Source: Paracoccaceae bacterium
Lineage (GTDB): Bacteria; Pseudomonadota; Alphaproteobacteria; Rhodobacterales; Rhodobacteraceae
DNA: 5,412 bases
NCBI GenBank assembly: GCA_018222665.1
Contig: JAAEZW010000149.1
Location: 1-5,412 of the forward strand
Reading direction: 5' to 3'
Numbering within the stretch: the stretch's first letter is position 1; each line of letters opens with the position of its first letter. This document shows, piece by piece, positions 1 to 5,412 of this stretch. The notes under the pieces are model-generated. The model was not told the DNA's origin. It saw only the letters and a list, made by a program, of their open reading frames with translations, and did no database searches. Both the position numbers and the translations under genes were made by a program.

Positions 1-1
1 G

Positions 2-1729
2 GCGGGCGTTGTTATGGCGTCCTGTGTTGGCGGCATGGACATGCGCGATGAACGCCGCGCATTGGAACGCGGCGCGCATATCGTTGTGGCCACGCCCGGA
101 CGTCTGCGCGATCACATCATGCGCGGCAGCATTGATTTATCACAAATCCGCGCCGTCGTTTTGGATGAGGCGGATGAAATGCTGGATCTGGGCTTTGCCG
201 AAGATTTGGAAATGATCCTGGATGAAACGCCTGACACACGGCGCACCCTGTTGTTTTCTGCGACTGTCCCCAAGGGGATCGCACAACTGGCCAAGAAATA
301 TCAACGTGACGCCATTCGCATCACAACATTGGCGGAAAAATCCCAACACACGGATATCGAATATCAGGCGATCAAGGTTGGCAAACATGATGGTGAAAAT
401 GCGATCATCAATGTTCTGCGCTACCACGAAGCGCCTAGTGCAATTGTGTTTGCAAATACTCGTGCCACCGTTGGCCGCCTGACCACTCGCCTGTCAAACC
501 GCGGGTTTTCAGTTGTGTGTCTATCAGGTGAGCTGTCGCAATCCGAACGCTCTCACGCGCTACAGGCGATGCGCGATGGTCGTGCGCGCATTTGTGTGGC
601 CACTGATGTTGCCGCGCGTGGCATTGATTTACCGAAATTGGATTTGGTGATCCATGCGGAATTGCCCTCAAACCACGAAACGCTTTTGCACCGTTCTGGG
701 CGTACAGGCCGCGCGGGACGAAAAGGAACATCCGTGTTGATCGTTCCACCAAACAACCTGCGCAAGGCAGAACGTATTTTGAAATCCGCAAAATTGAACG
801 CCGAATGGGGATCAGCGCCAACGGCGGATCAAGTGTTGGCCAAGGATCATGAACGCATTTTGGAAGATGATGTATGGACACGCGACACAAACCCCGCGCA
901 TGAATATATGGTGTCCAAACTGCTGGAGCTATACGGCGCCGAACGCGTTGCCGCCGCGTTTTTGGAAACCTACACCCAAAAAATGTCGGCTCCAGAGGAT
1001 ATTTCAGAGGTCTATGAGGCCCCTACTCGTCAACTCAAGAAAACCTATGAGGATTTCGGCGAAAGCGTGTGGCTGCGTCTTGAACAGGGTCGTGACGATG
1101 GTCTGTCCCCTGGTCAGGTTGTGCCGATGCTGTGCAAGGCAGGCGATATCACAAAAACCGATATCGGAGCGATCCGCATTCAGGGCAATCACAGTTTCAT
1201 CGAACTGCGCGCACCCAGCGTGGATGGATTTTTCAAATCCATTGGCCCCGACGCCCGTGTCGAAGGGGCATTGGTCAAACAACTGAGCGAGGCGCCAAAC
1301 ATCCCACCCGCGGATAGCAACCGCAAACCCGAACGTCCACGCGGGCGCTCACACGGCGATGCACCGCGACGGAAATCAAATTTCCACCCGCTTGGGGATC
1401 CTCCAAAAGAACGACGTTACGATCGGCGCAAATCCGAAGATCGCCCCAAGCACCCAGAAAAGCGGGATTTCAAGGTAAAGCCAAAACGTGTCAAGGATTT
1501 GCCCGAAGGTGTGGTTACTCCCTTTAAAAAGAATGATGCAAAACCTGCCCCAAGCAACAACGCACCAAAACCAAAGTCCAAGGTGCGCAAAGGGGCAAGT
1601 GACCCAAGCAAACCGATGCGCGCACCCAAGGTTGGCAAATACAACAGCAAAAAGAATAAGGCACGCCGCGAGGCTGCAGCCATGGCAGGCAAAGGCGCTG
1701 ACAGCAAACCGATGCGCAAACGCACGTGA
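2..1729 (+). CDS. deaD: DEAD-box ATP-dependent RNA helicase with DbpA-type RNA-binding domain (5' end outside window)
   Basis: This is an ATP-dependent RNA helicase, expected to unwind short RNA duplexes in the cytoplasm, for instance during ribosome assembly or cold growth. The frame is open to the left edge, so the Q motif, Walker A (motif I) and motif Ia lie outside. Numbering from the ATG at 14, I see GG (6-7), TPGR (27-30), DEAD (51-54), SAT (82-84), IVFANTR (144-150), ARGID (201-205) and HRSGRTGRAGR (226-236), so domain 1 is partial and domain 2 complete. Residues about 350-425 fit a DbpA RNA-binding domain, as in E. coli CsdA/DeaD and DbpA. After about residue 430 comes a Lys/Arg/Pro-rich disordered tail in which SKPMR occurs twice; such tails usually bind RNA non-specifically. 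The ATG at 14 is internal to the protein and not a start. An intrinsic terminator follows the stop. Family and domain layout are secure. The symbol deaD is by architecture only; an RhlE or DbpA name is possible. Confidence 0.95.
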   Translation, partial: AGVVMASCVGGMDMRDERRALERGAHIVVATPGRLRDHIMRGSIDLSQIRAVVLDEADEMLDLGFAEDLEMILDETPDTRRTLLFSATVPKGIAQLAKKYQRDAIRITTLAEKSQHTDIEYQAIKVGKHDGENAIINVLRYHEAPSAIVFANTRATVGRLTTRLSNRGFSVVCLSGELSQSERSHALQAMRDGRARICVATDVAARGIDLPKLDLVIHAELPSNHETLLHRSGRTGRAGRKGTSVLIVPPNNLRKAERILKSAKLNAEWGSAPTADQVLAKDHERILEDDVWTRDTNPAHEYMVSKLLELYGAERVAAAFLETYTQKMSAPEDISEVYEAPTRQLKKTYEDFGESVWLRLEQGRDDGLSPGQVVPMLCKAGDITKTDIGAIRIQGNHSFIELRAPSVDGFFKSIGPDARVEGALVKQLSEAPNIPPADSNRKPERPRGRSHGDAPRRKSNFHPLGDPPKERRYDRRKSEDRPKHPEKRDFKVKPKRVKDLPEGVVTPFKKNDAKPAPSNNAPKPKSKVRKGASDPSKPMRAPKVGKYNSKKNKARREAAAMAGKGADSKPMRKRT

Positions 1730-1754
1730 ACACGATCGGGCTCTGAACACACAT

Positions 1755-1786
1755 AAATGCGACGGAGACCCTACCGTCGCATTTTT
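1755..1786 (+). terminator. Intrinsic terminator after the helicase gene
   Basis: A perfect 11-bp inverted repeat (1755-1765 pairing with 1774-1784, core ATGCGACGG/CCGTCGCAT) encloses an 8-base loop. The right arm runs into a T-run at 1782-1786. It lies 25 bases after the helicase stop and before the next gene, so it should end helicase transcription and separate it from the small-gene group downstream. The A-rich foot of the left arm (AAAT) would let it act weakly on the other strand too. Confidence 0.9.
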
Positions 1787-1805
1787 CATTTCAACCTTTG
1801 CGCTG

Positions 1806-1833
1806 TTGACGCCACTTACCACAAGGCTACCTC
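1806..1833 (+). promoter_or_regulatory. Possible sigma-70-type promoter for the small-gene group
   Basis: TTGACG at 1806-1811 matches a -35 box at five of six positions. TACCTC at 1828-1833, 16 bases later, is only a weak -10. The position, between the helicase terminator and the first small gene, is where a promoter is needed. The poor -10 keeps this tentative. Confidence 0.3.
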
Positions 1834-1857
1834 ATCCCTCTATCAACGGAGAGAATA

Positions 1858-1983
1858 ATGAGCAACGCAACACACACAGACGACTTGGGCAAATGGGACC
1901 CACGCATCCGTAAATTTTTGATCTCCTTCGCACTTTTGACGCTGAATTATTTGTTCATGCGGGTGGTGATGGATTGGTTTTAA
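1858..1983 (+). CDS. 41-aa single-pass membrane peptide, unknown function
   Basis: A 41-codon frame starts with ATG at 1858 and ends with TAA at 1981-1983. A good ribosome binding site, GGAGAG at 1848-1853, sits at normal spacing. The first 20 or so residues are polar and charged (MSNATHTDDLGKWDPRIRK); the rest is one hydrophobic helix, about residues 20-39, ending in MDWF. The charge pattern (basic RIRK before the helix) suggests an N-in, C-out inner-membrane peptide. It is the first gene after the helicase terminator, and the next small gene starts 15 bases or so after its stop. I recognise no family. The frame is short, so chance is possible, but the ribosome site, clean membrane helix and position make it likely real. 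Confidence 0.7.
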   Translation: MSNATHTDDLGKWDPRIRKFLISFALLTLNYLFMRVVMDWF

Positions 1984-1998
1984 TCGGTATTGGTGATC

Positions 1999-2211
1999 AT
2001 GTTGAAATCCAAAATATTTGGGAACTTTGCTGGCGATAAAATGGTTTTGACCTGTGTGCAGTGCCAGCATGAGTTTTCCCATGATGTTTCAAATTTGATA
2101 TTGGTTGTTGGGAAAGAGGCCACCTTACATGCGGTCAGGTCCCGCACGGTTTGTCGTCAATGTCACGCGCGTGGTGACAACACCTATCGCATGGTCCCGA
2201 AAACAGCATGA
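1999..2211 (+). CDS. Small four-cysteine, zinc-ribbon-like protein
   Basis: The product from ATG 1999 is 70 aa. Two CxxC pairs (TCVQC near residue 18 and VCRQC near residue 52) are spaced about 30 residues apart, as in treble-clef or zinc-ribbon folds that bind one zinc. The C-terminus is basic (ARGDNTYRM). There is no signal peptide or membrane helix, so it should be cytoplasmic; nucleic-acid or protein binding is inference. The start is uncertain. TTG 1990, GTG 1993, ATG 1999 and ATG 2041 are all in frame, none with a strong ribosome site. GGCGA at 2032-2036 could serve ATG 2041, which would give a 56-aa protein starting MVLTCVQC and keeping all four cysteines. Its stop overlaps the next start as ATGA (2208-2211), pointing to translational coupling. 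I do not recognise a named family. Confidence 0.75.
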   Translation: MLKSKIFGNFAGDKMVLTCVQCQHEFSHDVSNLILVVGKEATLHAVRSRTVCRQCHARGDNTYRMVPKTA

Positions 2212-2441
2212 CCGAGAGAATAAGATATATTGACGAAGTCTGCGCCGCATTGTTGGATGATACGGAACGTAAATACATAATGGCGCGAACAAACTTGGAA
2301 CAGGTCACAGCAGCAAGCACTTTGCCCCAAGAAAAGCACGCAGATCAGATCGAAGCAGCGCGCAAAGACTATCTGCGTGCGTCCAAGGAATATTTAGCAA
2401 TTGCCTTTAAAACAAAATTTTTGGGAGTTGATTTGGAATGA
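2208..2441 (+). CDS. 77-aa helical protein, unknown function
   Basis: The frame runs from the ATG overlapping the previous stop (ATGA, 2208-2211) to a TGA that itself overlaps the next start (ATGA, 2438-2441). The product is charged and mainly helical: residues 1-33 and about 43-70 have heptad-like spacing of hydrophobics among Glu, Lys and Arg (for example QIEAARKDYLRASKEYLAIA), suggesting a helical hairpin or short coiled coil. It has one cysteine (C12) and no signal peptide or transmembrane segment, so it is probably cytoplasmic. No clear ribosome binding site precedes it, which fits re-initiation after the zinc-ribbon-like protein; the two may be made in a fixed ratio. I recognise no family and assign no function. 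Confidence 0.75.
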   Translation: MTERIRYIDEVCAALLDDTERKYIMARTNLEQVTAASTLPQEKHADQIEAARKDYLRASKEYLAIAFKTKFLGVDLE

Positions 2442-2602
2442 AACTTATTCTGGTGGGCATCACCGCTTTCGCATTCTCAACCCTGCAACTTTCTGCACAA
2501 GACTTGCCCAGTTGCCCAGGGGGAAATGCAGATCCGTTCAAATTTTGCCCTGTCGGCCAACAATGGTCAGATGCGGCGCAAGATTGCATTGTGATGGCAT
2601 AA
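2438..2602 (+). CDS. 54-aa secreted three-cysteine peptide
   Basis: The ATG overlaps the preceding stop (ATGA), and GGGAG at 2423-2427 is a plausible ribosome site about 10 bases upstream. The stop is TAA 2600-2602. Residues 1-20 form a Sec signal peptide: MK, then a hydrophobic stretch LILVGITAFAF, with likely cleavage after LSA20. That leaves about 34 residues in the periplasm. The mature part has cysteines at 26, 37 and 50, and its CPVGQQWSDAAQDC segment resembles the C-x2-G-x2-W-(D/S)-x5-C pattern I associate with short exported hypothetical proteins of Rhodobacterales; that link is from memory and unverified. With an odd number of cysteines, one is free for a partner, metal or dimer. It is the last of the four small genes; the transporter starts 57 bases on. 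Confidence 0.7.
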   Translation: MKLILVGITAFAFSTLQLSAQDLPSCPGGNADPFKFCPVGQQWSDAAQDCIVMA

Positions 2603-2603
2603 T
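2595..2603 (+). promoter_or_regulatory. Possible extended -10 promoter ahead of the transporter
   Basis: TGGCATAAT fits the extended -10 form TGnTATAAT, with five of six bases of the hexamer. It overlaps the stop of the three-cysteine peptide gene and lies about 57 bases before the transporter start. No -35 box is visible at 17 bases, and the match could be chance. If inactive, the transporter is read through from the small-gene group. Confidence 0.25.
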
Positions 2604-2659
2604 CCGAAACGACGATATTCACCCAGCACATCCTTTAACCATGATGGATCAATCCCACA

Positions 2660-3556
2660 ATGGAAAAACGCCCCGTGCAACAAGCGCAATTCGGCATACT
2701 TCTGGCCCTGATTGGCGCATTGATTTTAACGCCTGACAGCCTGTTGATGCGCCTATCACAGATGGACGGGGGCGCGATGTTAGCCTGGCGCGCAACATTG
2801 GCGGGCATGGTTTTCCTATTGATCGGCCTGAACAAAAGAAGTCGCAGCATCGACACAAAGAAACTGAATTTGTCCAAAAGCTTTGTTGCGCTGGTCCTTT
2901 GTCAAATCGCCAATACAAGCTTTTTTGCATTCGCAATTTCCCTTGCCCCTGTTGCCATCGTTTTGGTGGCTGTGGCGACTGTTCCTATTATTTCTGTGAT
3001 GCTAAGCGCTCTGTTTTTAGGGGAACGCGCCAGCCTGCGATCTTGGGGCATAATCTTAACCGTGATGTTGGGGATCATTGTTTCCGTTTACGGTGATTTA
3101 CGCGGCGATATTGACTTCAATATGCAGACTGTTTTGGGCGCATTGCTGGGATTGGCAGTGGCCTTTAGCCTTGCCATCAATTTCATCGTGGTGCGTCAGG
3201 ATCGGACTGTTGAATTTGAACTCGCCTTGGGGATTGGGGCATTGATTGCGGGTTTAACGGCTTTTGCCCTGTCATCAACTGCGACAGATGTCACTTTAAG
3301 CAGTGCATTCATTATATCACTTACTGGTTTGATTATATTGCCTGTTTCATTTGTGATGCTTACCCGTGCATCGCGTTACACAACGGCGTCAAATGTCAGT
3401 ATGCTGATGTTATTGGAAACTGTTTTGGGACCATTGTGGGTATGGATGGTCATTGATGAACGCCCCAGTCATTTGACCATCGCAGGGGGCACAATTGTCA
3501 TATTGGCGATTTTCTATTTCTTACTGTCAGAACGTAAACATACTACACTCGTGTAG
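2660..3556 (+). CDS. EamA-family (DMT superfamily) membrane transporter
   Basis: A 298-aa integral inner-membrane protein of the drug/metabolite transporter superfamily. About ten hydrophobic helices are visible (roughly residues 11-27, 39-57, 74-92, 97-116, 128-145, 156-176, 187-204, 212-234, 243-263, 271-289), forming two EamA repeats of five helices. The end of helix 4 of each repeat carries the usual acidic signature: FLGERAS at 119-125 and VIDERPS at 264-270. Length matches the family norm (about 280-310). The first repeat has WRATLAG (43-49), also typical. The substrate cannot be read from sequence; family members export or import amino acids, purines, drugs and other small molecules. 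The start at 2660 is the only ATG after the in-frame stop at 2642-2644; the ribosome site is weak (GGA at 2646-2648). It converges on the minus-strand group with only 3 bases between stop codons. Confidence 0.93.
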   Translation: MEKRPVQQAQFGILLALIGALILTPDSLLMRLSQMDGGAMLAWRATLAGMVFLLIGLNKRSRSIDTKKLNLSKSFVALVLCQIANTSFFAFAISLAPVAIVLVAVATVPIISVMLSALFLGERASLRSWGIILTVMLGIIVSVYGDLRGDIDFNMQTVLGALLGLAVAFSLAINFIVVRQDRTVEFELALGIGALIAGLTAFALSSTATDVTLSSAFIISLTGLIILPVSFVMLTRASRYTTASNVSMLMLLETVLGPLWVWMVIDERPSHLTIAGGTIVILAIFYFLLSERKHTTLV

Positions 3557-3559
3557 GGT

Positions 3560-3712
3560 TTATTGATCCTGATCAGTTTCTTGGTTTGCACTGCCTTCGT
3601 TAGGCTGTGGGTCGACCCACAAACTGACAATCGCGGTTATGATTATTGCAACCGCCACAGGCACCATGCGGCGAGTAAAGAAACGGTCAAAATCAACAAG
3701 TTTGGACAACAT
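3560..3712 (-). CDS. 50-aa single-pass membrane peptide, unknown function
   Basis: A 50-codon frame starts with ATG at 3712 and ends with TAA at 3560-3562. Residues 1-15 are charged (FDRFFTRR), residues 16-33 are one hydrophobic helix (MVPVAVAIIITAIVSLWV), and the tail is acidic and Gln/Asn-rich (NEGSANQETDQDQ). The positive-inside rule predicts a cytoplasmic N-terminus and an exported acidic tail. An in-frame stop lies 12 bases upstream, so no longer form exists. It begins 30 bases after the end of the secreted-protein gene and may be last in the amidase group. Against it, no Shine-Dalgarno sequence is visible. The organised charge and helix layout makes it more likely real than not. No family recognised. 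Confidence 0.5.
   Translation of the reverse strand: MLSKLVDFDRFFTRRMVPVAVAIIITAIVSLWVDPQPNEGSANQETDQDQ
3606..3621. repeat. 16-bp perfect palindrome
   Basis: TGTGGGTCGACCCACA is fully self-complementary. It lies inside the 50-aa peptide gene, where it encodes part of LWVDPQ just after the membrane helix. It could be a dimeric-regulator site or a by-product of coding; no T-run follows, so it is not a terminator. Confidence 0.5.
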
Positions 3713-3742
3713 GGTTCTACACGGCTACTTGGGGCAAGTTGA

Positions 3743-4156
3743 TCACCCAACTTTGGGCTGACATGTCAAAATGTTCATCTGGATCGAGGGTTCGCGCCCA
3801 TATTTCACAATGGCTGTGTGATAAAGCGTTTGTTCAGTAAACAAAAAGATGTCTTCGCGATCCGCATCGGATGCATGGGCGCGAAATGAAAGCTCTGCTG
3901 CCTGATCAGACAGATATGTGACATCATAAGAGGTGTGAAAGAACACACCATCGGCGATGATTTCACTCCCATTGATTGTAAAATCAATCGTGCGTCCCGG
4001 ATAGGCGGGTGTCATACTGGATGCGACCGCAAACGAATGGCGCTGCGCCTCACTACAAGTAAAGGAGGCCGCATGTACCGTGGTTGGCGCAGTTCCCATC
4101 CCCAACAGCATTGTCGCACAAAGGACGGCGGCGCCCTCGTTAATCTTTGCCGCCAA
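3743..4156 (-). CDS. Secreted small protein of about 137 aa, unknown function
   Basis: The frame is long and clear, but the start is a judgement. I choose TTG at 4156: GGGAAG at 4163-4168 gives a fair ribosome site six bases away, and the product then starts MAAK and continues with a hydrophobic stretch (AAVLCATMLLGMG) to a signal-peptidase I site after VHA29. The alternative ATG at 4111 has no ribosome site and gives a signal peptide of about 14 residues with no positive charge. The mature part, about 108 aa, looks beta-rich and carries two cysteines, near its start (C34) and near its end (C132), likely a disulfide closing the domain in the periplasm. The gene overlaps the end of the 65-aa membrane-protein gene by 17 bases, pointing to coupled translation. 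I recognise no domain. A frame upstream to 4207 is open but lies wholly in the preceding gene. Confidence 0.8.
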   Translation of the reverse strand: MAAKINEGAAVLCATMLLGMGTAPTTVHAASFTCSEAQRHSFAVASSMTPAYPGRTIDFTINGSEIIADGVFFHTSYDVTYLSDQAAELSFRAHASDADREDIFLFTEQTLYHTAIVKYGREPSIQMNILTCQPKVG

Positions 4157-4337
4157 GTGTATCTTCCCACAGGTTATATAGCGCCAAAGCCAAAACAAAA
4201 ATGGCAATGATCATAAACGGCAAACCGCCCATAAAGCCTGCGAACCCAGTTGAAATGGAATGCGACAAACCGATGATAAACACGGCAAATAGGCCAAAAC
4301 CGAAAAGGCCCGTAATCAAGTTCACAAGTTTAGACAT
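4140..4337 (-). CDS. 65-aa two-helix membrane protein
   Basis: From the ATG at 4337, preceded by a strong Shine-Dalgarno AGGAG (4345-4349, 7-base spacing), the product is 65 aa. Two hydrophobic segments, about residues 5-25 and 39-54, flank a Gly-rich loop (GFAGFMGG, 31-38). The ends are short and hydrophilic: MSK at the front, NLWEDTLGGKD at the back. It is a small inner-membrane protein, probably with both ends in the cytoplasm. A longer frame open to 4412 lies inside the amidase gene and starts with no ribosome site, so I reject that extension. Its first 8 bases overlap the amidase stop, and its 3' end overlaps the secreted-protein gene, so all three genes look co-translated. Function unknown. 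Confidence 0.85.
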   Translation of the reverse strand: MSKLVNLITGLFGFGLFAVFIIGLSHSISTGFAGFMGGLPFMIIAIFVLALALYNLWEDTLGGKD

Positions 4338-5412
4338 TCGTCTTCTCCTCTTCATTGATATCGTTTTGAAGATAGTTTTGCAGCCATGCAGAGGTGCGGA
4401 ACAGGCGGTCATCCTCTTGCTTCCCGCCGATCAATTGCAACCCAAATGGCATATCGTTTTCGCCCAGAAATAGGGGCAAGGTGAGACAGGGCAACCCCGC
4501 CAGCGTCCAAATCAAACAGTTGATCGCATTTCCCGTCGTCCCCATGGACGCTAGCGGGGCAATGCCCGTCGCAGATGGTGCAATAATAGCGTCATAGTCA
4601 TTGTAATGCTGGGTGAAAAAGTGTTCGCTTGACAGTTTGACATCCAGTGCGTCGTGGTATTGCACCCTGGTAATTTGCATTCCGCGCTCATGCGCGTCCG
4701 TCAATTCCACAGACAGTTTATTTGCCCCTTTTGCAATCAGCGGTTCAAGGTTTCGCGCGATTTCATAATCGTAGATGATTTTATGAACCGCGGGCAGTGT
4801 TGCCAATTCGGGTGCGACAGGCAGGCGATCAACCTGATCGCCCAGCATATCAACGATTTGTTCCATCGCCTGCAGAACGTCCTGATCGCATTGGTCATGA
4901 TAGGGCATATCAAACCAACAAAACGATGGCTTTACAGGCGCATCTGATGTGACGCCCGCATACATATCAGGGCGCGGCCAATCATAGCTGGCTTCATCCC
5001 GCTGATCCAATCCACCAATCACATCAGAGAGTAATGCTGCATCCTTTAGATCGTTGGTGAACACACCCACCTGATCCAATGTCGCAGAAGTTTGGAAAAA
5101 TCCAACGCGAGAGGTAATCCCGCGAGAGGGTTTAAACCCGTATGTTCCGCAATAAGATGCAGGACGAATAACCGACCCGCCCGTTTGTGACCCGATGGCA
5201 ATGGGAACTTGACGTGCGGCCACCGCCGCCGCCGATCCGGCAGAGGACCCGCCAGGAGTATATTCGGCATGGTGTGGGTTCGTTGTGGTTGTTGGGGTCA
5301 TATACGCCAATTCGCAGGTCGTAGTTTTGCCCATAATGACGGCACCCGCCTCTGACAGGTTTTCAACAACGCGTGCGCTGATGGAAGGCACATTACCGCC
5401 CAGTGTTACGTT
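4330..5412 (-). CDS. Amidase-signature family amidohydrolase (N-terminus outside window)
   Basis: This enzyme of the amidase signature family hydrolyses a carboxamide to acid plus ammonia or amine; the substrate is not readable. The 360 visible residues run from the right edge. Numbered from there, the Gly/Ser signature PGGSSAGSAAAVA is at 53-65 and TGGSVIRPASYCGTYGFKP at 77-95. By family spacing (24 residues, as in GatA) S56 is the cis-serine and S80 the acyl-accepting nucleophile. The catalytic lysine lies about 75 residues before the cis-serine in GatA, so here it falls outside the window; the K in VIMGKT (29) is a different conserved position. The C-terminal WTLAGLP (302-308) and FGLQLIGG segments are typical. 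The GTG at 5391 is internal, not a start. There is no gatB or gatC neighbour downstream, so GatA is unlikely. It heads, or sits early in, a minus-strand group with two overlapping small genes downstream, suggesting co-expression. Confidence 0.93.
   Translation of the reverse strand, partial: NVTLGGNVPSISARVVENLSEAGAVIMGKTTTCELAYMTPTTTTNPHHAEYTPGGSSAGSAAAVAARQVPIAIGSQTGGSVIRPASYCGTYGFKPSRGITSRVGFFQTSATLDQVGVFTNDLKDAALLSDVIGGLDQRDEASYDWPRPDMYAGVTSDAPVKPSFCWFDMPYHDQCDQDVLQAMEQIVDMLGDQVDRLPVAPELATLPAVHKIIYDYEIARNLEPLIAKGANKLSVELTDAHERGMQITRVQYHDALDVKLSSEHFFTQHYNDYDAIIAPSATGIAPLASMGTTGNAINCLIWTLAGLPCLTLPLFLGENDMPFGLQLIGGKQEDDRLFRTSAWLQNYLQNDINEEEKTNV
4345..4349 (-). promoter_or_regulatory. Strong ribosome binding site that fixes the start of the 65-aa membrane protein
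   Basis: AGGAG on the minus strand, 7 bases before the ATG at 4337, lies inside the last codons of the amidase gene, where it encodes part of the NEEEK tail. It is the best Shine-Dalgarno match in the minus-strand group and decides the 65-aa start over the 90-aa reading. Confidence 0.75.

Noticed and set aside
435..890. Long minus-strand open frame (about 151 codons) opposite the helicase
   Set aside because: It lies entirely within the conserved helicase region, its translation has no recognisable domain, and it is best explained as a codon-bias shadow.
1376..1822. Minus-strand open frame (about 148 codons) over the helicase tail and terminator
   Set aside because: It crosses the intrinsic terminator and is antisense to the Lys/Pro-rich tail, whose codons read as hydrophobic residues in reverse; the apparent membrane-like sequence is an artefact.
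1488..1913. Plus-strand open frame running from the helicase tail through the terminator into the 41-aa gene
   Set aside because: It is out of frame with both real genes, spans a strong terminator hairpin and has no coherent protein features.
3543..3556. Inverted repeat CTACAC/GTGTAG at the transporter stop as a bidirectional terminator
   Set aside because: The stem is 6 bp with a 2-base loop and no T-run on either side; too weak to call.
3723..3737. Small hairpin (ACTTG/CAAGT) between the secreted-protein and 50-aa peptide genes
   Set aside because: A 5-bp stem without a T-run is common by chance; not supported as a terminator.
4330..5412. Identification of the amidase as GatA of the tRNA amidotransferase
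   Set aside because: The signature motifs are shared by the whole family; there is no gatB or gatC downstream, and the signature variants (TGGSVIRPASYCGTYGF) differ from the usual GatA form.
1..5412. CRISPR arrays, tRNA or rRNA genes, insertion sequences, toxin-antitoxin or defence modules
   Set aside because: No spaced repeats, cloverleaf patterns, transposase motifs or terminal inverted repeats were seen. The small gene pairs do not match toxin-antitoxin families I know.

Overview
The window looks like ordinary chromosomal DNA from an alphaproteobacterium, most likely a marine-type member of the Rhodobacterales (roseobacter lineage). This is inferred from mid-range base composition, heavy TTG leucine use, the style of the DEAD-box helicase with a DbpA-type domain and basic tail, and a small secreted cysteine peptide of a kind I associate with that order. 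No rRNA, tRNA, CRISPR array, insertion sequence or phage gene is visible. Both ends cut through genes.

Left part (2-1786, plus strand): the 3' three-quarters or so of a DEAD-box RNA helicase, closed by a strong intrinsic terminator. Middle part (about 1800-3556, plus strand): a tight series of four very small genes. They encode a 41-aa membrane peptide, a four-cysteine zinc-ribbon-like protein, a helical 77-aa protein and a 54-aa secreted three-cysteine peptide. The last two junctions are ATGA stop/start overlaps. A ten-helix EamA/DMT-family transporter follows. Two of the four small genes (1858-1983 and 2438-2602) are short enough to be missed by usual length cut-offs.

Right part (3560-5412, minus strand): an amidase-signature enzyme cut by the right edge, followed downstream by a 65-aa two-helix membrane protein that overlaps the amidase stop, then a secreted protein of about 137 aa that overlaps the membrane protein, and probably a 50-aa single-helix membrane peptide. 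That last gene ends only 3 bases from the convergent transporter stop.

Functionally, the helicase is probably for RNA remodelling (cold growth, ribosome assembly), the transporter for export or uptake of an unknown small molecule, and the amidase for hydrolysis of an unknown amide. The small genes have no function I can assign. I see no convincing sign of a defence system or other complete new system. The most noteworthy content is the density of small, translationally coupled, membrane or secreted proteins on both strands. No gene-free stretch exceeds 300 bases.
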